Positions 16,128-23,894 of a stretch of 64,000 bases of DNA are shown piece by piece. The stretch's first letter is position 1. The number at the start of each line of letters is the position of its first letter. Made by a program: the position numbers and the translations under genes. Source of the DNA: Caenimonas sedimenti (GTDB lineage Bacteria; Pseudomonadota; Gammaproteobacteria; Burkholderiales; Burkholderiaceae_C); the NCBI RefSeq assembly GCF_007833165.1, contig NZ_VOBQ01000001.1:114776-178775 (forward strand), read 5' to 3'. The notes beneath the pieces were generated by a model. It had not been told where the DNA came from, did not search any database, and saw only the letters and a list, made by a program, of their open reading frames with translations.

Positions 16128-17099
16128 ATGACCCACACGACATCCCGCCGCGCCTGGCTGGCCCTGGCACTCGCCGCAAGCTGCGGCACCGCCGCGGCGC
16201 AGGGCTTTCCTGCGCGCCCCATCACGCTGGTGGTGCCGAATCCGCCGGGCGGCCTGGTCGATGGCTCGGCGCGACTGCTGAGCGACCCGCTCGGCCGCGC
16301 GCTGAACGGCAGCGTCGTCATCGACAACCGCGCCGGCGGCAGCGGCAACGTGGCGTACAGCCATGTCGCGCGGGCTCCGGCGGACGGCTACACGCTGCTG
16401 GTTTCGTATTCGGCGTACCACGTGGGCAACCCCTCGCTTTCGCCGAAGCTGCCGTGGGCGCAGAAGGATTTCGTGCCGGTGGCCATGATCACCGTCGCCA
16501 CCAACGTGATCGCGGTGCACCCTTCCGTGCCGGCGCAGAACCTGAAGGATTTCATCGCGTACACCAAGACCAATCCCGGCAAGCTGAGCTATGCCTCGCA
16601 GGGCAGCGGTTCGCTCTCGCACATCGGCACCGAGATGTTCAAGATGCAGACCGGCACGCGCATCGTCCACATCCCCTATCGCGGCTCCGGCCCGGCCATC
16701 CAGGACGTGCTCACCGGCCAGGTGCAGCTGTTCATCACCACGCCGCCTTCGGTGATGGGCCACGTGCAGGCCGGCAAGCTGAAAGGCCTGGCGGTCGCCG
16801 CGAAGACGCGCCATCCGGCGATGCCCGACGTGCCGACCACCGCCGAGGCCGGACTGCCCGGCTTCGAGCTCGAAGCCTGGGTGAGCATCTTCGCGCCCGC
16901 GGGCACGCCGCCCGACGTGGTGGCCAGGCTGTCGGCGGCCATCAAGCAGGCGATGGAGCAGCCGGAAACCCGCACGCGTGCCACCACGGCGGGCATCGAC
17001 ATCCGCTACCGCGGTGCTTCCGACCTCGATGCGCAGGTGAAGCAGGAGACCGAGTTCTGGGCGAAGACGATCAAGGCCGCGGGCATCACGGCGGAATGA
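16128..17099 (+). CDS. Bug/TctC family periplasmic substrate-binding protein (second of two)
   Basis: A 323-residue Bug receptor, clearly related to but diverged from its neighbour. The signal peptide includes SRRAWLALALAASCGTAAAQ, and the mature protein begins FPARPITLVVPNPPGGLVDG. The loop SQGSGSLSHIGTEMFK and HIPYRGSGPAIQDVL are family motifs. It starts at ATG 16128 with AAAGGAG about 7 nt upstream, so it has its own good ribosome site, and its stop overlaps the next gene (ATGA). Two receptors without a permease suggest two related ligands or a sensing role. Confidence 0.92.
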   Translation: MTHTTSRRAWLALALAASCGTAAAQGFPARPITLVVPNPPGGLVDGSARLLSDPLGRALNGSVVIDNRAGGSGNVAYSHVARAPADGYTLLVSYSAYHVGNPSLSPKLPWAQKDFVPVAMITVATNVIAVHPSVPAQNLKDFIAYTKTNPGKLSYASQGSGSLSHIGTEMFKMQTGTRIVHIPYRGSGPAIQDVLTGQVQLFITTPPSVMGHVQAGKLKGLAVAAKTRHPAMPDVPTTAEAGLPGFELEAWVSIFAPAGTPPDVVARLSAAIKQAMEQPETRTRATTAGIDIRYRGASDLDAQVKQETEFWAKTIKAAGITAE

Positions 17100-17959
17100 G
17101 CAAGGGCTTCCGTCAGGTCGAAATCCCGGCCGCAGACGGCCAGCCCATCCCGGTGTTGAGCTGGTTGCCGGAGGCCTCCGTGCGCGGCGTGGTGCAGGTC
17201 GCGCACGGCATGGGCGAGCATGCGGCACGCTACGGGCGCCTGGCGGAAGCACTCACTGCCGCCGGCTTCGCCGTCTATGCGAACAACCATCGGGGCCATG
17301 GCGAAGCGGCGCGGGTCGAGAGCCAGCGCGGCAACTTCGGCGCGGCCGGTTTCCCCGACATCGTGCGCGACATGCTCAGCGTGACCGAGTTCGCGAGCGT
17401 GCAGCACCCGGGCTTGGCCATCACCCTGTTCGGCCACAGCATGGGTTCCTTCGCGGCGCAGGTGTACGCACTGGACCACTCCGCCCGCATCGCCGCGCTG
17501 GCCTTGTCCGGCACAGCCGCGACCGACTTGTTGATGGCCGTGCGCGGCCCGCAACGCAAGCTGGAGGACTATGCGGGCACCGCGCCGGCGCGCACGCCCT
17601 TCGACTGGTTGAGCCGGGACGACGCCGAGGTGGACAAGTACATCGCCGATCCGCTGTGCGGCTTCTCGCTGACGAAGGCGTCGCGCGCGTCGATGGTCGA
17701 GGCGTGCGCGCGCACGGCATTGCCTGGCGCCTTCGGCGCGCTGCGTCCCGAACTGCCGGTGTACCTGTTCACGGGAGACCAGGACCCCGTCAACAACAAG
17801 CTGGAGTGGTTCCACCCGCTGGTGGAGCGCCTGCGCGCGGCGGGCTTGCGTGACGTGACGACGCGCATGTATCCGGGCGCGCGCCATGAGGTGCTCAACG
17901 AAATCAACCGCGACGAAGTGACGGCCGATTTTCTCGTCTGGCTGGGGCGCGTCGCATGA
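17096..17959 (+). CDS. alpha/beta hydrolase (monoacylglycerol lipase/lysophospholipase type)
   Basis: A 287-residue serine hydrolase of the Hydrolase_4 group. The oxyanion segment is QVAHGMGEHAARY, the nucleophile elbow is FGHSMGSF, the acid lies around LFTGDQDPV and the histidine in YPGARHEVLNE. There is no signal peptide, so it acts in the cytoplasm. It overlaps the preceding Bug gene by 4 nt. Within this block it may release a free acid from an ester or thioester substrate; that role is inferred from position only. Confidence 0.88.
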   Translation: MSKGFRQVEIPAADGQPIPVLSWLPEASVRGVVQVAHGMGEHAARYGRLAEALTAAGFAVYANNHRGHGEAARVESQRGNFGAAGFPDIVRDMLSVTEFASVQHPGLAITLFGHSMGSFAAQVYALDHSARIAALALSGTAATDLLMAVRGPQRKLEDYAGTAPARTPFDWLSRDDAEVDKYIADPLCGFSLTKASRASMVEACARTALPGAFGALRPELPVYLFTGDQDPVNNKLEWFHPLVERLRAAGLRDVTTRMYPGARHEVLNEINRDEVTADFLVWLGRVA

Positions 17960-18630
17960 GCGGGGCGGGCGAAATGAAGATCGCCGTTTCAGATGGCGTT
18001 GAAGTCTCGGGCGTGCTCGATGCGCCCGCATCCCCTTGGGCCTGCTATGTGTTCGCGCACGGAGCGGGCGCGGGCATGCGCCACACCTTCATGCAGTCCA
18101 TGGCCGAGGGCTTTGCCGAGCGAGGCATTGCCTGCCTGCGCTTCCAGTTTCCCTTCATGGAGCAGGGCTCCAAGCGCACCGATCCGCCTGTCGTTGCGCA
18201 GGCCGCCGTGCGTGCCGCGGCCGCGGAAGCGGCGCGCCGGCTGCCGGGAGTGCCGCTCTTCGCCGGCGGCAAGTCCTTCGGCGCGCGAATGACGTCTCAG
18301 GCACAGGCCGCCGATGCGCTCGCAGGCGTGCGCGGCCTGGTGTTCGTCGGCTTCCCGCTGCACCCGGCGGGGAAGCCCGGTGTCGAGCGGGCGAAGCATC
18401 TCGCGAATGTGGAACTGCCCATGCTGTTCCTGCAGGGCACGCGCGATGAACTCGCCGACCTGGGGTTGGTGCGCGACACGGTGGCGACGCTCGGCGCCTG
18501 GCCCACCCTGCACGTCGTGGATGCCGCGGATCACTCGTTTCACGTGCTGGTGCGTTCCGGCCGCAACGACGCGCAGGTGCGTGAGGAGCTGCTGGAGACG
18601 GCGGCCCGCTGGATGAAGCAGCTGGCCTAG
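17956..18630 (+). CDS. alpha/beta hydrolase of the dienelactone hydrolase/KANL3-Tex30 type
   Basis: A 224-residue predicted hydrolase. The N-terminal AHGAGAGMRHTFMQSMA, the nucleophile elbow GGKSFGARM, the acid in LFLQGTRDELAD and the histidine in DAADHSFHV give the Ser-Asp-His order. The overlap of 4 nt with the preceding hydrolase makes it the last gene of the 6.6-18.6 kb block. The substrate is unknown; the family includes carboxylesterases and lactone hydrolases, either of which would suit a ring-cleavage pathway. Confidence 0.85.
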   Translation: MSGAGEMKIAVSDGVEVSGVLDAPASPWACYVFAHGAGAGMRHTFMQSMAEGFAERGIACLRFQFPFMEQGSKRTDPPVVAQAAVRAAAAEAARRLPGVPLFAGGKSFGARMTSQAQAADALAGVRGLVFVGFPLHPAGKPGVERAKHLANVELPMLFLQGTRDELADLGLVRDTVATLGAWPTLHVVDAADHSFHVLVRSGRNDAQVREELLETAARWMKQLA

Positions 18631-18640
18631 GCGCAGCGCC

Positions 18641-18849
18641 TCAGATCACGCGCCGCGGCGCCGCCGTCGCCACATCACCGCTGTTCGGCGTCCCGGTCGG
18701 CTCGATCAGCAGCAGGTGCGCTTCCTCCACAGCGCGCGGCCGGTGCTGCATGCCGCGCGGCACCACATGCATCTGGCCGGGGCCGAGACGCACACAGCGC
18801 CGAAGGAGGCGAGTTTCTCGTGCAGGTCGATGGGTTGTTGCATGTTCAT
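18641..18849 (-). pseudogene. cupin gene remnant with internal deletion
   Basis: The reverse strand starts MNMQQPIDLHEKLASFGA, like the N terminus of a small cupin. It then loses frame: a different frame continues with LGPGQMHVVPRGMQHRPRA and EEAHLLLIEPTGTPNSGD up to a stop at 18641, which is the C-terminal half of the same cupin type. The metal-binding first cupin motif, about 40 residues, is missing between the halves, and the two parts are out of frame at about 18788-18800. I read this as one gene inactivated by an internal deletion. Confidence 0.72.
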
Positions 18850-18865
18850 GGTCCAGCTTTGACGG

Positions 18866-19171
18866 TCATCGTTCGGCGGGCGGGACGCCGCCGACGCGTG
18901 CCACCAGCTCTCCGAACTTCTCAGCCTGCACCGGCTTGTGCTTGCGAGTGTCGGTGGCCGGATACTTGCCGAGGAATGCCCCGGTCCAATCCCGTGCCGG
19001 CCGGATGGGCCGAGGCACGAATCCGCCACCGCAGTTGGGGCACACGTTGCCCAACACGCTTTCGACGCACGAAGCGCAGAAGGTGCATTCGAAGCTGCAG
19101 ATGCGGGCGTCGGGCGACGCCGGCGGCAGGTCGCGGGCGCAGTGTTCGCAGATGGGGCGCAGTTCGAGCAT
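18866..19171 (-). CDS. DUF1272 domain-containing protein
   Basis: A 101-residue protein that starts at ATG 19171 (MLELRPICEHCARDLPP). The N-terminal 60 residues hold the cysteine pairs CEHC, CSFECTFC and CPNC, which would make a small zinc ribbon as in the DUF1272 family. The C-terminal 40 residues are charged and not conserved in a way I recognise (KHKPVQAEKFGELVARV). No function is known for the family. It lies 94 bp downstream of the large oxidoreductase gene on the same strand, with a palindromic repeat between. Confidence 0.85.
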   Translation of the reverse strand: MLELRPICEHCARDLPPASPDARICSFECTFCASCVESVLGNVCPNCGGGFVPRPIRPARDWTGAFLGKYPATDTRKHKPVQAEKFGELVARVGGVPPAER

Positions 19172-19215
19172 GAGCGGGTCTCCTTGACTCGCCATTGTCT
19201 CCGCGAACGGCTGCG

Positions 19216-19266
19216 CCCTCACCCCGGCCCTCTCCCGGAGGGAGAGGGAGGAGGTCCGGGGAGGGG
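19216..19266. repeat. C/G-rich palindromic repeat abutting a stop codon
   Basis: The core CCCTCTCCC-GGA-GGGAGAGGG (19228-19248) is a perfect 9-bp-arm hairpin flanked by CCCTCACCCCGG and GTCCGGGGAGGGG. It ends exactly at the stop codon of the oxidoreductase gene and belongs to the family also seen at 12.5, 20.7, 28.2, 53.4 and 63.9 kb. Confidence 0.85.
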
Positions 19267-22200
19267 TTAAGCGGCCGTGGTCACACGGATCCCGCGAATC
19301 TGCCCCGCCTCGCGAGTCACCGCCGGCCGCGGATACGTCGCCGGATCGAAGCGGTGCAGCAGCTCCGCCTCCCGTGCCCGCGCGACCGCCACGTTCGCGA
19401 GCTTCACATGGCCGAAGCCGCGCATCGACAGCGGCAGCGCGGCGATGTCCGTCGCGGCTTTCAGGCGTTCCGCGGTGAGTGAAGGCAGCAGCAACTCGAT
19501 GCGCTGGCGGTACTGCGCGACCAGTTCGCGTTCCATCCGCCGCTCCGCCGTGCGCCCGAAGAAGTCCAGCGCCGTGCCGCGCAGCCGGCGGCCTTGCGCC
19601 AGCAGCTTCATCGCCGGCAGCATCCAGCCGCCCAGGCGCACCTTGCGCGGCGCCTCGCCATGCTTCGCGCGGCTCAGCACCGGCGGCGCCATGTAGAACT
19701 CCAGCGCGATGTCGCCTTCGAACTGCTGCTTCAACGTGCGCTGGAACTCGCCGTCGGTGTACAGGCGCGCGACTTCGTACTCGTCCTTGTAAGCCATGAG
19801 CTTCAGCAGGCTCTGCGCGACCGCGCGGGTGAAGGGCAGGGTGGCGTCCGCGCCCAATGCGGCTTCACGTTCCCGCACCTGCGCGATGAAGCGGGCGAAT
19901 TGCTGCGCGTAGCCGGCGTCCTGGTAGCCGGTGAGATGCGCGACCCCGCGCGCGACGAGCCCATCCAGGGACTCGGTTGCGGTGGTCTTCGCGGGAGTCT
20001 CCGCCAGGAACTCCGCAATCGCCTCCGGAAGCGCCGCCGACAAGCGCCCCAGCGAGAAGGCGAGCTTGTTGGTCTCCACCACAACGCCGTTCAGCTCGAT
20101 GGCGCGCAGCAGGGCCTCCAGGCTGAGCGGCACCAGGCCGCGCTGCCAGGCCGAGCCCAGCGCGACGATGTTGGAGAAGATCGAGTCACCCAGGAAGCTC
20201 TCGGCCAGGGCCTGCGCGTCCAGCGTCTCGACGCGCTCGGCGCCCGCGGCGAAGCGCAGCTTCTCCAGCAGCTGCGGCACCTTGAGCGACGCATCCGGAT
20301 TGCGCAGGCTCTCGGCCACCGGCACTTCGTGCGTGTTGGCCAGGATGCGCGTGCGGCCATGGCGCACCGTCACCAGGGCGTCGGCCGAAGCGCCCACCAC
20401 GAGGTCGCAGGCCAGGATGGCATCGGCCTGCTGGGTGTCGATGCGCACCTGGTTCAGGCGGGCGGGCACGTCGGCCAGCCGCACGAAACTGAGCACCGAG
20501 CCGCCCTTCTGCGCGAAGCCCATGAAGTCGAGCACGCTGGCACTCTTGCCTTCCAGGTGCGCGGCCATGGCGATCAGGGCGCCCACGGTCACGACGCCGG
20601 TGCCGCCGACGCCGGTGACGAGCAGGTCATAGGGGGCGGTCCAGGTGTGGGGGGTGGGGCGGGGGAGGGCGTTGACGCGGTCGGCGAAGTCGTCGCCGCG
20701 CGAGCGCCCCTCACCCCTGCCCTCTCCCCGGAGGGGAGAGGGAGTGAGGGCCCCCGTCTTCTTGCGCAGCTTGCCGCCGGAAACGCCCACGAAGCTGGGG
20801 CAGAAGCCCTTCGCGCAGGAATAGTCCTTGTTGCAGCTGCTCTGGTCGATCTTGCGCTTGCGGCCCAGCGGCGTTTCGGTGGGCAGCACGGCCACGCAGT
20901 TGCTCTGCACGCTGCAGTCGCCGCAGCCTTCGCACACCCGGTCGTTGATGAAGAGGCGCTTGTCCGGGTCGATCAGCTCGCCCTTCTTGCGCCGGCGGCG
21001 CTTCTCGGCGGCGCAGGTCTGTTCGTAGATCAGCACTGTCACGCCCGGCATCTCGCGGAGTCGCCGTTGTACCGCGTCGAGCTCGGCGCGGTCATGGAAT
21101 TCGGTGCCCGCTGGGAAGCGATCGTGGATCGCGTCGTACTTGCGGATGTCGTCGGACAGCACCACGACCTGCTTCACGCCTTCGGCTTCGACCTGGCGCG
21201 CGATGCCGTCCACGCTGATGATTCCGTCGACCGGCTGGCCGCCGGTCATGGCCACGGCGTCGTTGAAGAGGATCTTGTAGGTGAGCGTGGCCTTGGCCGC
21301 CACGGCCTGGCGGATCGCGAGGTAGCCCGAGTGGTAATAGGTGCCGTCCCCCAGGTTCTGGAACACGTGCGGGATCTTGGTGAACATCGCGTGCGACACC
21401 CAGTCGACGCCTTCGCCACCCATCTGGATCAGGCCTTCGGTGTCGCGGTCCATCCAGCTCGCCATGAAGTGGCAGCCGATGCCGGCCTGCGCGTGCGAGC
21501 CTTCCGGCACCTTGGTCGAGGTGTTGTGCGGGCAGCCGGCGCAGAAGTAGGGCACGCGCTTGACGCTGTCACTTTCGTTGGCCAGCAGCTCGGGCGGCGT
21601 GAAGTCGCGCACGAAACTGCGGCGGTCCAGGTCGGCGAAGTGGCCGACCAGCCAGTTGGCGACGATGGAGATCAGGCGCGAAGGCCGCAGCTCCCCGAGT
21701 TCGGACACCAGGGGCGCTCCCTTCACGTCGCGCTTGCCGACGACGGCCGGCCGCACCGGGGCGTTGTAGAACATGGAGCGCAGTTGCTCCTCGACCACCG
21801 GGCCCTTCTCCTCGATGACCAGGATCTCCTTGAGCCCGCGTGCGAATTCCTGCATGCGCGTCGGCTCGATCGGGAAGGTCAGCCCCAGCTTGTAGATGCG
21901 TACGCCATGCGCCGCCAGCGAATCGGGCGAGATGTTCAGGCGCCGCAGCACCTCCATGAAGTCGTAATGCGCCTTGCCGGCGGTGACGATCCCCACCGTG
22001 GCACTGTCGCTGGTCACGATGTGGCGGTCGATGCTGTTCACGCGAGCGAAGGCACGGACCGCGTCCAGCTTGGCATGCAGGCGCTGCTCGATGGAAAGCG
22101 ACGGCAGGTCGGGCCAGCGGTAGTGCAGGCCGCCGGCTGGCGGCTCGTAGCCGGTGACCGCGCGCACGGTCGCCGCGTCCTGCCAGGCCGCGACGCGCGC

Positions 22201-22872
22201 GTTCACCAGGTCGAGATCGACGGTCGATCCGCTCTCCACGATCTCCGACAGCGCGGTGAAGCCCACCCAGTTGCCGGAGAAGCGCGACAGTGCCCAGCCA
22301 TACAAGCCGAACTCCAGGTACTCGGCGACGCTGGCCGGCGAGACGATGGGTGCATGCCACGACTGGAAGGCCTGGTCGCTCTGGTGCGGCATCGAGGAGG
22401 AGACGCAGCCGTGGTCGTCGCCCGCCACCATCAGCACGCCGCCGTGCGGCGACGCGCCGTAGGCGTTGCCGTGCTTGAGCGCGTCGCCCGCGCGGTCCAC
22501 GCCGGGGCCCTTGCCGTACCACATGGCGAAGACGCCCTTGCAGGTCTTCTCGGGATCGGCTTCCACGCGCTGCGTGCCCAGGACCGCCGTCGCGCCCAGC
22601 TCCTCATTGATGGCGGGCAGGAAGCGCAGCCCCGCCTCGTCGAACTTCTTGCCGGCCTTCCACACCTGCTGGTCCACCATGCCCAGCGGCGAGCCGCGGT
22701 AGCCGCTGATGAAACCGCGCGTGTCGAGCCCGGCCGCGGCATCGCGCTGGCGCTGCATCAGCATCAGCCGGATGAGGGCCTGCGTGCCGGTGAGGAACAC
22801 GGCGCCGGCGGGGGCCCAGAGGTTGTCGGCGAGCTTGTAGTCGGGGCGGGCGAGGGTGTCGGCAACGGTCAC
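19267..22872 (-). CDS. indolepyruvate ferredoxin oxidoreductase family protein (fused alpha-ferredoxin-gamma)
   Basis: A 1201-residue single-chain 2-oxoacid:acceptor oxidoreductase that oxidatively decarboxylates arylpyruvates (or related 2-oxo acids) to acyl-CoA. Order of parts: thiamine diphosphate/PP domain with GYRGSPLGMVDQQVW and INEELGATAV; the ThDP-binding half with CAGCPHNTS and GGEGVDWVSHAMF; a two-cluster ferredoxin-like segment (RVCEGCGDCSVQSNC and SSCNKDYSCAKGFCPSF); then the gamma domain (TGVGGTGVVTVGALIAMAA), followed by a C-terminal DUF6537-like region. Start GTG 22872 is preferred because AAGGA lies about 9 nt upstream and the protein then begins TVADTLARPDYKL. A palindromic repeat is translated at 20708-20750 (PSPLRGEGRGEGRSRG), between the clusters and the gamma domain. 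It is divergent from an Lrp gene. Confidence 0.92.
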   Translation of the reverse strand: MTVADTLARPDYKLADNLWAPAGAVFLTGTQALIRLMLMQRQRDAAAGLDTRGFISGYRGSPLGMVDQQVWKAGKKFDEAGLRFLPAINEELGATAVLGTQRVEADPEKTCKGVFAMWYGKGPGVDRAGDALKHGNAYGASPHGGVLMVAGDDHGCVSSSMPHQSDQAFQSWHAPIVSPASVAEYLEFGLYGWALSRFSGNWVGFTALSEIVESGSTVDLDLVNARVAAWQDAATVRAVTGYEPPAGGLHYRWPDLPSLSIEQRLHAKLDAVRAFARVNSIDRHIVTSDSATVGIVTAGKAHYDFMEVLRRLNISPDSLAAHGVRIYKLGLTFPIEPTRMQEFARGLKEILVIEEKGPVVEEQLRSMFYNAPVRPAVVGKRDVKGAPLVSELGELRPSRLISIVANWLVGHFADLDRRSFVRDFTPPELLANESDSVKRVPYFCAGCPHNTSTKVPEGSHAQAGIGCHFMASWMDRDTEGLIQMGGEGVDWVSHAMFTKIPHVFQNLGDGTYYHSGYLAIRQAVAAKATLTYKILFNDAVAMTGGQPVDGIISVDGIARQVEAEGVKQVVVLSDDIRKYDAIHDRFPAGTEFHDRAELDAVQRRLREMPGVTVLIYEQTCAAEKRRRRKKGELIDPDKRLFINDRVCEGCGDCSVQSNCVAVLPTETPLGRKRKIDQSSCNKDYSCAKGFCPSFVGVSGGKLRKKTGALTPSPLRGEGRGEGRSRGDDFADRVNALPRPTPHTWTAPYDLLVTGVGGTGVVTVGALIAMAAHLEGKSASVLDFMGFAQKGGSVLSFVRLADVPARLNQVRIDTQQADAILACDLVVGASADALVTVRHGRTRILANTHEVPVAESLRNPDASLKVPQLLEKLRFAAGAERVETLDAQALAESFLGDSIFSNIVALGSAWQRGLVPLSLEALLRAIELNGVVVETNKLAFSLGRLSAALPEAIAEFLAETPAKTTATESLDGLVARGVAHLTGYQDAGYAQQFARFIAQVREREAALGADATLPFTRAVAQSLLKLMAYKDEYEVARLYTDGEFQRTLKQQFEGDIALEFYMAPPVLSRAKHGEAPRKVRLGGWMLPAMKLLAQGRRLRGTALDFFGRTAERRMERELVAQYRQRIELLLPSLTAERLKAATDIAALPLSMRGFGHVKLANVAVARAREAELLHRFDPATYPRPAVTREAGQIRGIRVTTAA
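20708..20750. repeat. C/G-rich palindromic repeat inside the oxidoreductase gene
   Basis: CCCTCTCCCC-GGA-GGGGAGAGGG (20720-20742) has perfect 10-bp arms, nested in outer arms CCCTCAC (20708-20714) and GTGAGGG (20744-20750). The copy is in frame and adds about 15 residues rich in Arg, Gly and Pro at a domain boundary. Confidence 0.9.
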
Positions 22873-22893
22873 AGCGGGTCCTTGTCGGGCTGT

Positions 22894-22915
22894 GATTCCT
22901 GCGGAGGCAGGAATC
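22894..22915. repeat. short inverted repeat related to the 14.0 kb element
   Basis: GATTCCTGC and GCAGGAATC form perfect 9-bp arms around a 4-nt loop, followed by CAGGA. This resembles half of the CGTCATTCCCGCG-type element at 14023-14097. It lies in the 5' leader region of the oxidoreductase gene. Confidence 0.6.
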
Positions 22916-22988
22916 CAGGAGATGCCGGCAAGGATAGGTGCCGCCGGAGGAAATTTGTTTCTCTTTCTCCTCGATGAGCCGATTCTGG

Positions 22989-23003
22989 GAGAACAATGTT
23001 CTC
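22989..23003. promoter_or_regulatory. Lrp/AsnC-type operator candidate
   Basis: GAGAACAATGTTCTC is a perfect 7-bp dyad around one base, the 15-bp size usual for Lrp-family sites. It lies 20 bp before the Lrp gene and 117 bp before the divergent oxidoreductase gene. The direct repeat GATTCTGG flanks it on both sides (22981 and 23004), which would suit cooperative binding of an Lrp octamer. Confidence 0.65.
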
Positions 23004-23023
23004 GATTCTGGTAGAAATCAGGA

Positions 23024-23524
23024 ATGAACGACCTCGACCGCCACGACGTCCTCCTCCTCACCGAGCTGCAGCGCGACTCCCGCCAGACCGTGCAGCAGCT
23101 CGCCACCGCCGCCGGCCTGTCCAGTACGCCCTGCTGGAAGCGGGTGAAGGAACTGGAAGCGCGCGGTGTCATCCGCGGCTACACGGCCCTGGTCGACCGC
23201 GAGCAGGTGGGACTGACGCTGTGCGTCCTCGCCGAGGTGAACCTCACCCGCCACAACGAGGACGAGGTGCGCCGCTTCGAGCGCGAGGTGGCTGCCTGCC
23301 CGCAGATCGTCAGCTGCTACTCCACCACGGGCCAGGCCGATTACGTGATCAAGGTGCTGGTGCCGGACATCAAGGCCTACGAGACCTTCCTGCACGAGAC
23401 CGCGTTCAAGTTGCCGGGCGTGACGCACGTGCGGTCGAGCGTCGTGCTGAAGGAGGTGAAGGCGGAGACGCGGTTGCCGCTGGCGGCGCCGGCGAAGGCG
23501 AAGGTGGGGAGGAAGGCGCGCTGA
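23024..23524 (+). CDS. Lrp/AsnC family transcriptional regulator
   Basis: A 166-residue feast/famine regulator. The N-terminal winged HTH covers about residues 6-60 (DVLLLTELQRDSRQTVQQLA, SSTPCWKRVKELEARGVI), and the C-terminal RAM ligand-binding domain spans about 70-145 (CVLAEVNLTRHNEDEVRRFE). The tail is rich in Ala and Lys. It is divergent from the arylpyruvate oxidoreductase gene, with a dyad in the gap. I infer that it senses an aromatic amino acid or its 2-oxo acid and controls that gene and itself. Confidence 0.93.
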   Translation: MNDLDRHDVLLLTELQRDSRQTVQQLATAAGLSSTPCWKRVKELEARGVIRGYTALVDREQVGLTLCVLAEVNLTRHNEDEVRRFEREVAACPQIVSCYSTTGQADYVIKVLVPDIKAYETFLHETAFKLPGVTHVRSSVVLKEVKAETRLPLAAPAKAKVGRKAR

Positions 23525-23537
23525 CCTGGCTGGCCGT

Positions 23538-23894
23538 TCACTTCGCCTGGCGGCACTCCACGGCGCTCACGTTGCCTTTGCCGTCGAACTTGAAAGCCAG
23601 TTCACCGGCTCGTGCTCCAGTGGCCTGGCCGCCGGCGATCGGGTAGCGCAGGGCGTTGTCGCTCGAGCTTTGCGGCGGTTGGCCGAGCTCGATGATCACG
23701 CGGCCCACGGGGAGCCCGGCCAAGGTGCTCAGGTTCGCCGGACAGCGCGCGCGGCTCGCCGCCGCCGGATTGGCACGGACATCGGACAAGGTCTTGGCCA
23801 ACTCCGCCAGGAGCGCCGACGGGTCGGCCGGTTGACCGACGGATACGCCACAGGCCAACGCAAGCGCCGAAGCCACGACGAGATGCTTCAGCAT
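23538..23894 (-). CDS. small predicted secreted protein
   Basis: A 118-residue protein with a clear signal peptide (MLKHLVVASALALACGVSVG) and a mature region containing CPANLSTLAGLPVGRVIIEL and, near the end, VSAVECRQ, so one disulfide is possible. The pattern of a short strand region, a conserved C..L and G.P spacing resembles periplasmic proteins of unknown function; I do not recognise a family. Its start overlaps the end of the deacetylase gene by 7 nt, so it is probably cotranscribed with it. Confidence 0.65.
   Translation of the reverse strand: MLKHLVVASALALACGVSVGQPADPSALLAELAKTLSDVRANPAAASRARCPANLSTLAGLPVGRVIIELGQPPQSSSDNALRYPIAGGQATGARAGELAFKFDGKGNVSAVECRQAK

Noticed and set aside
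19594..22977. Open plus-strand frame of 1127 residues opposite the oxidoreductase gene
   Set aside because: The minus-strand protein has clear motifs and iron-sulfur clusters; the plus-strand reading is a GC-skew shadow.
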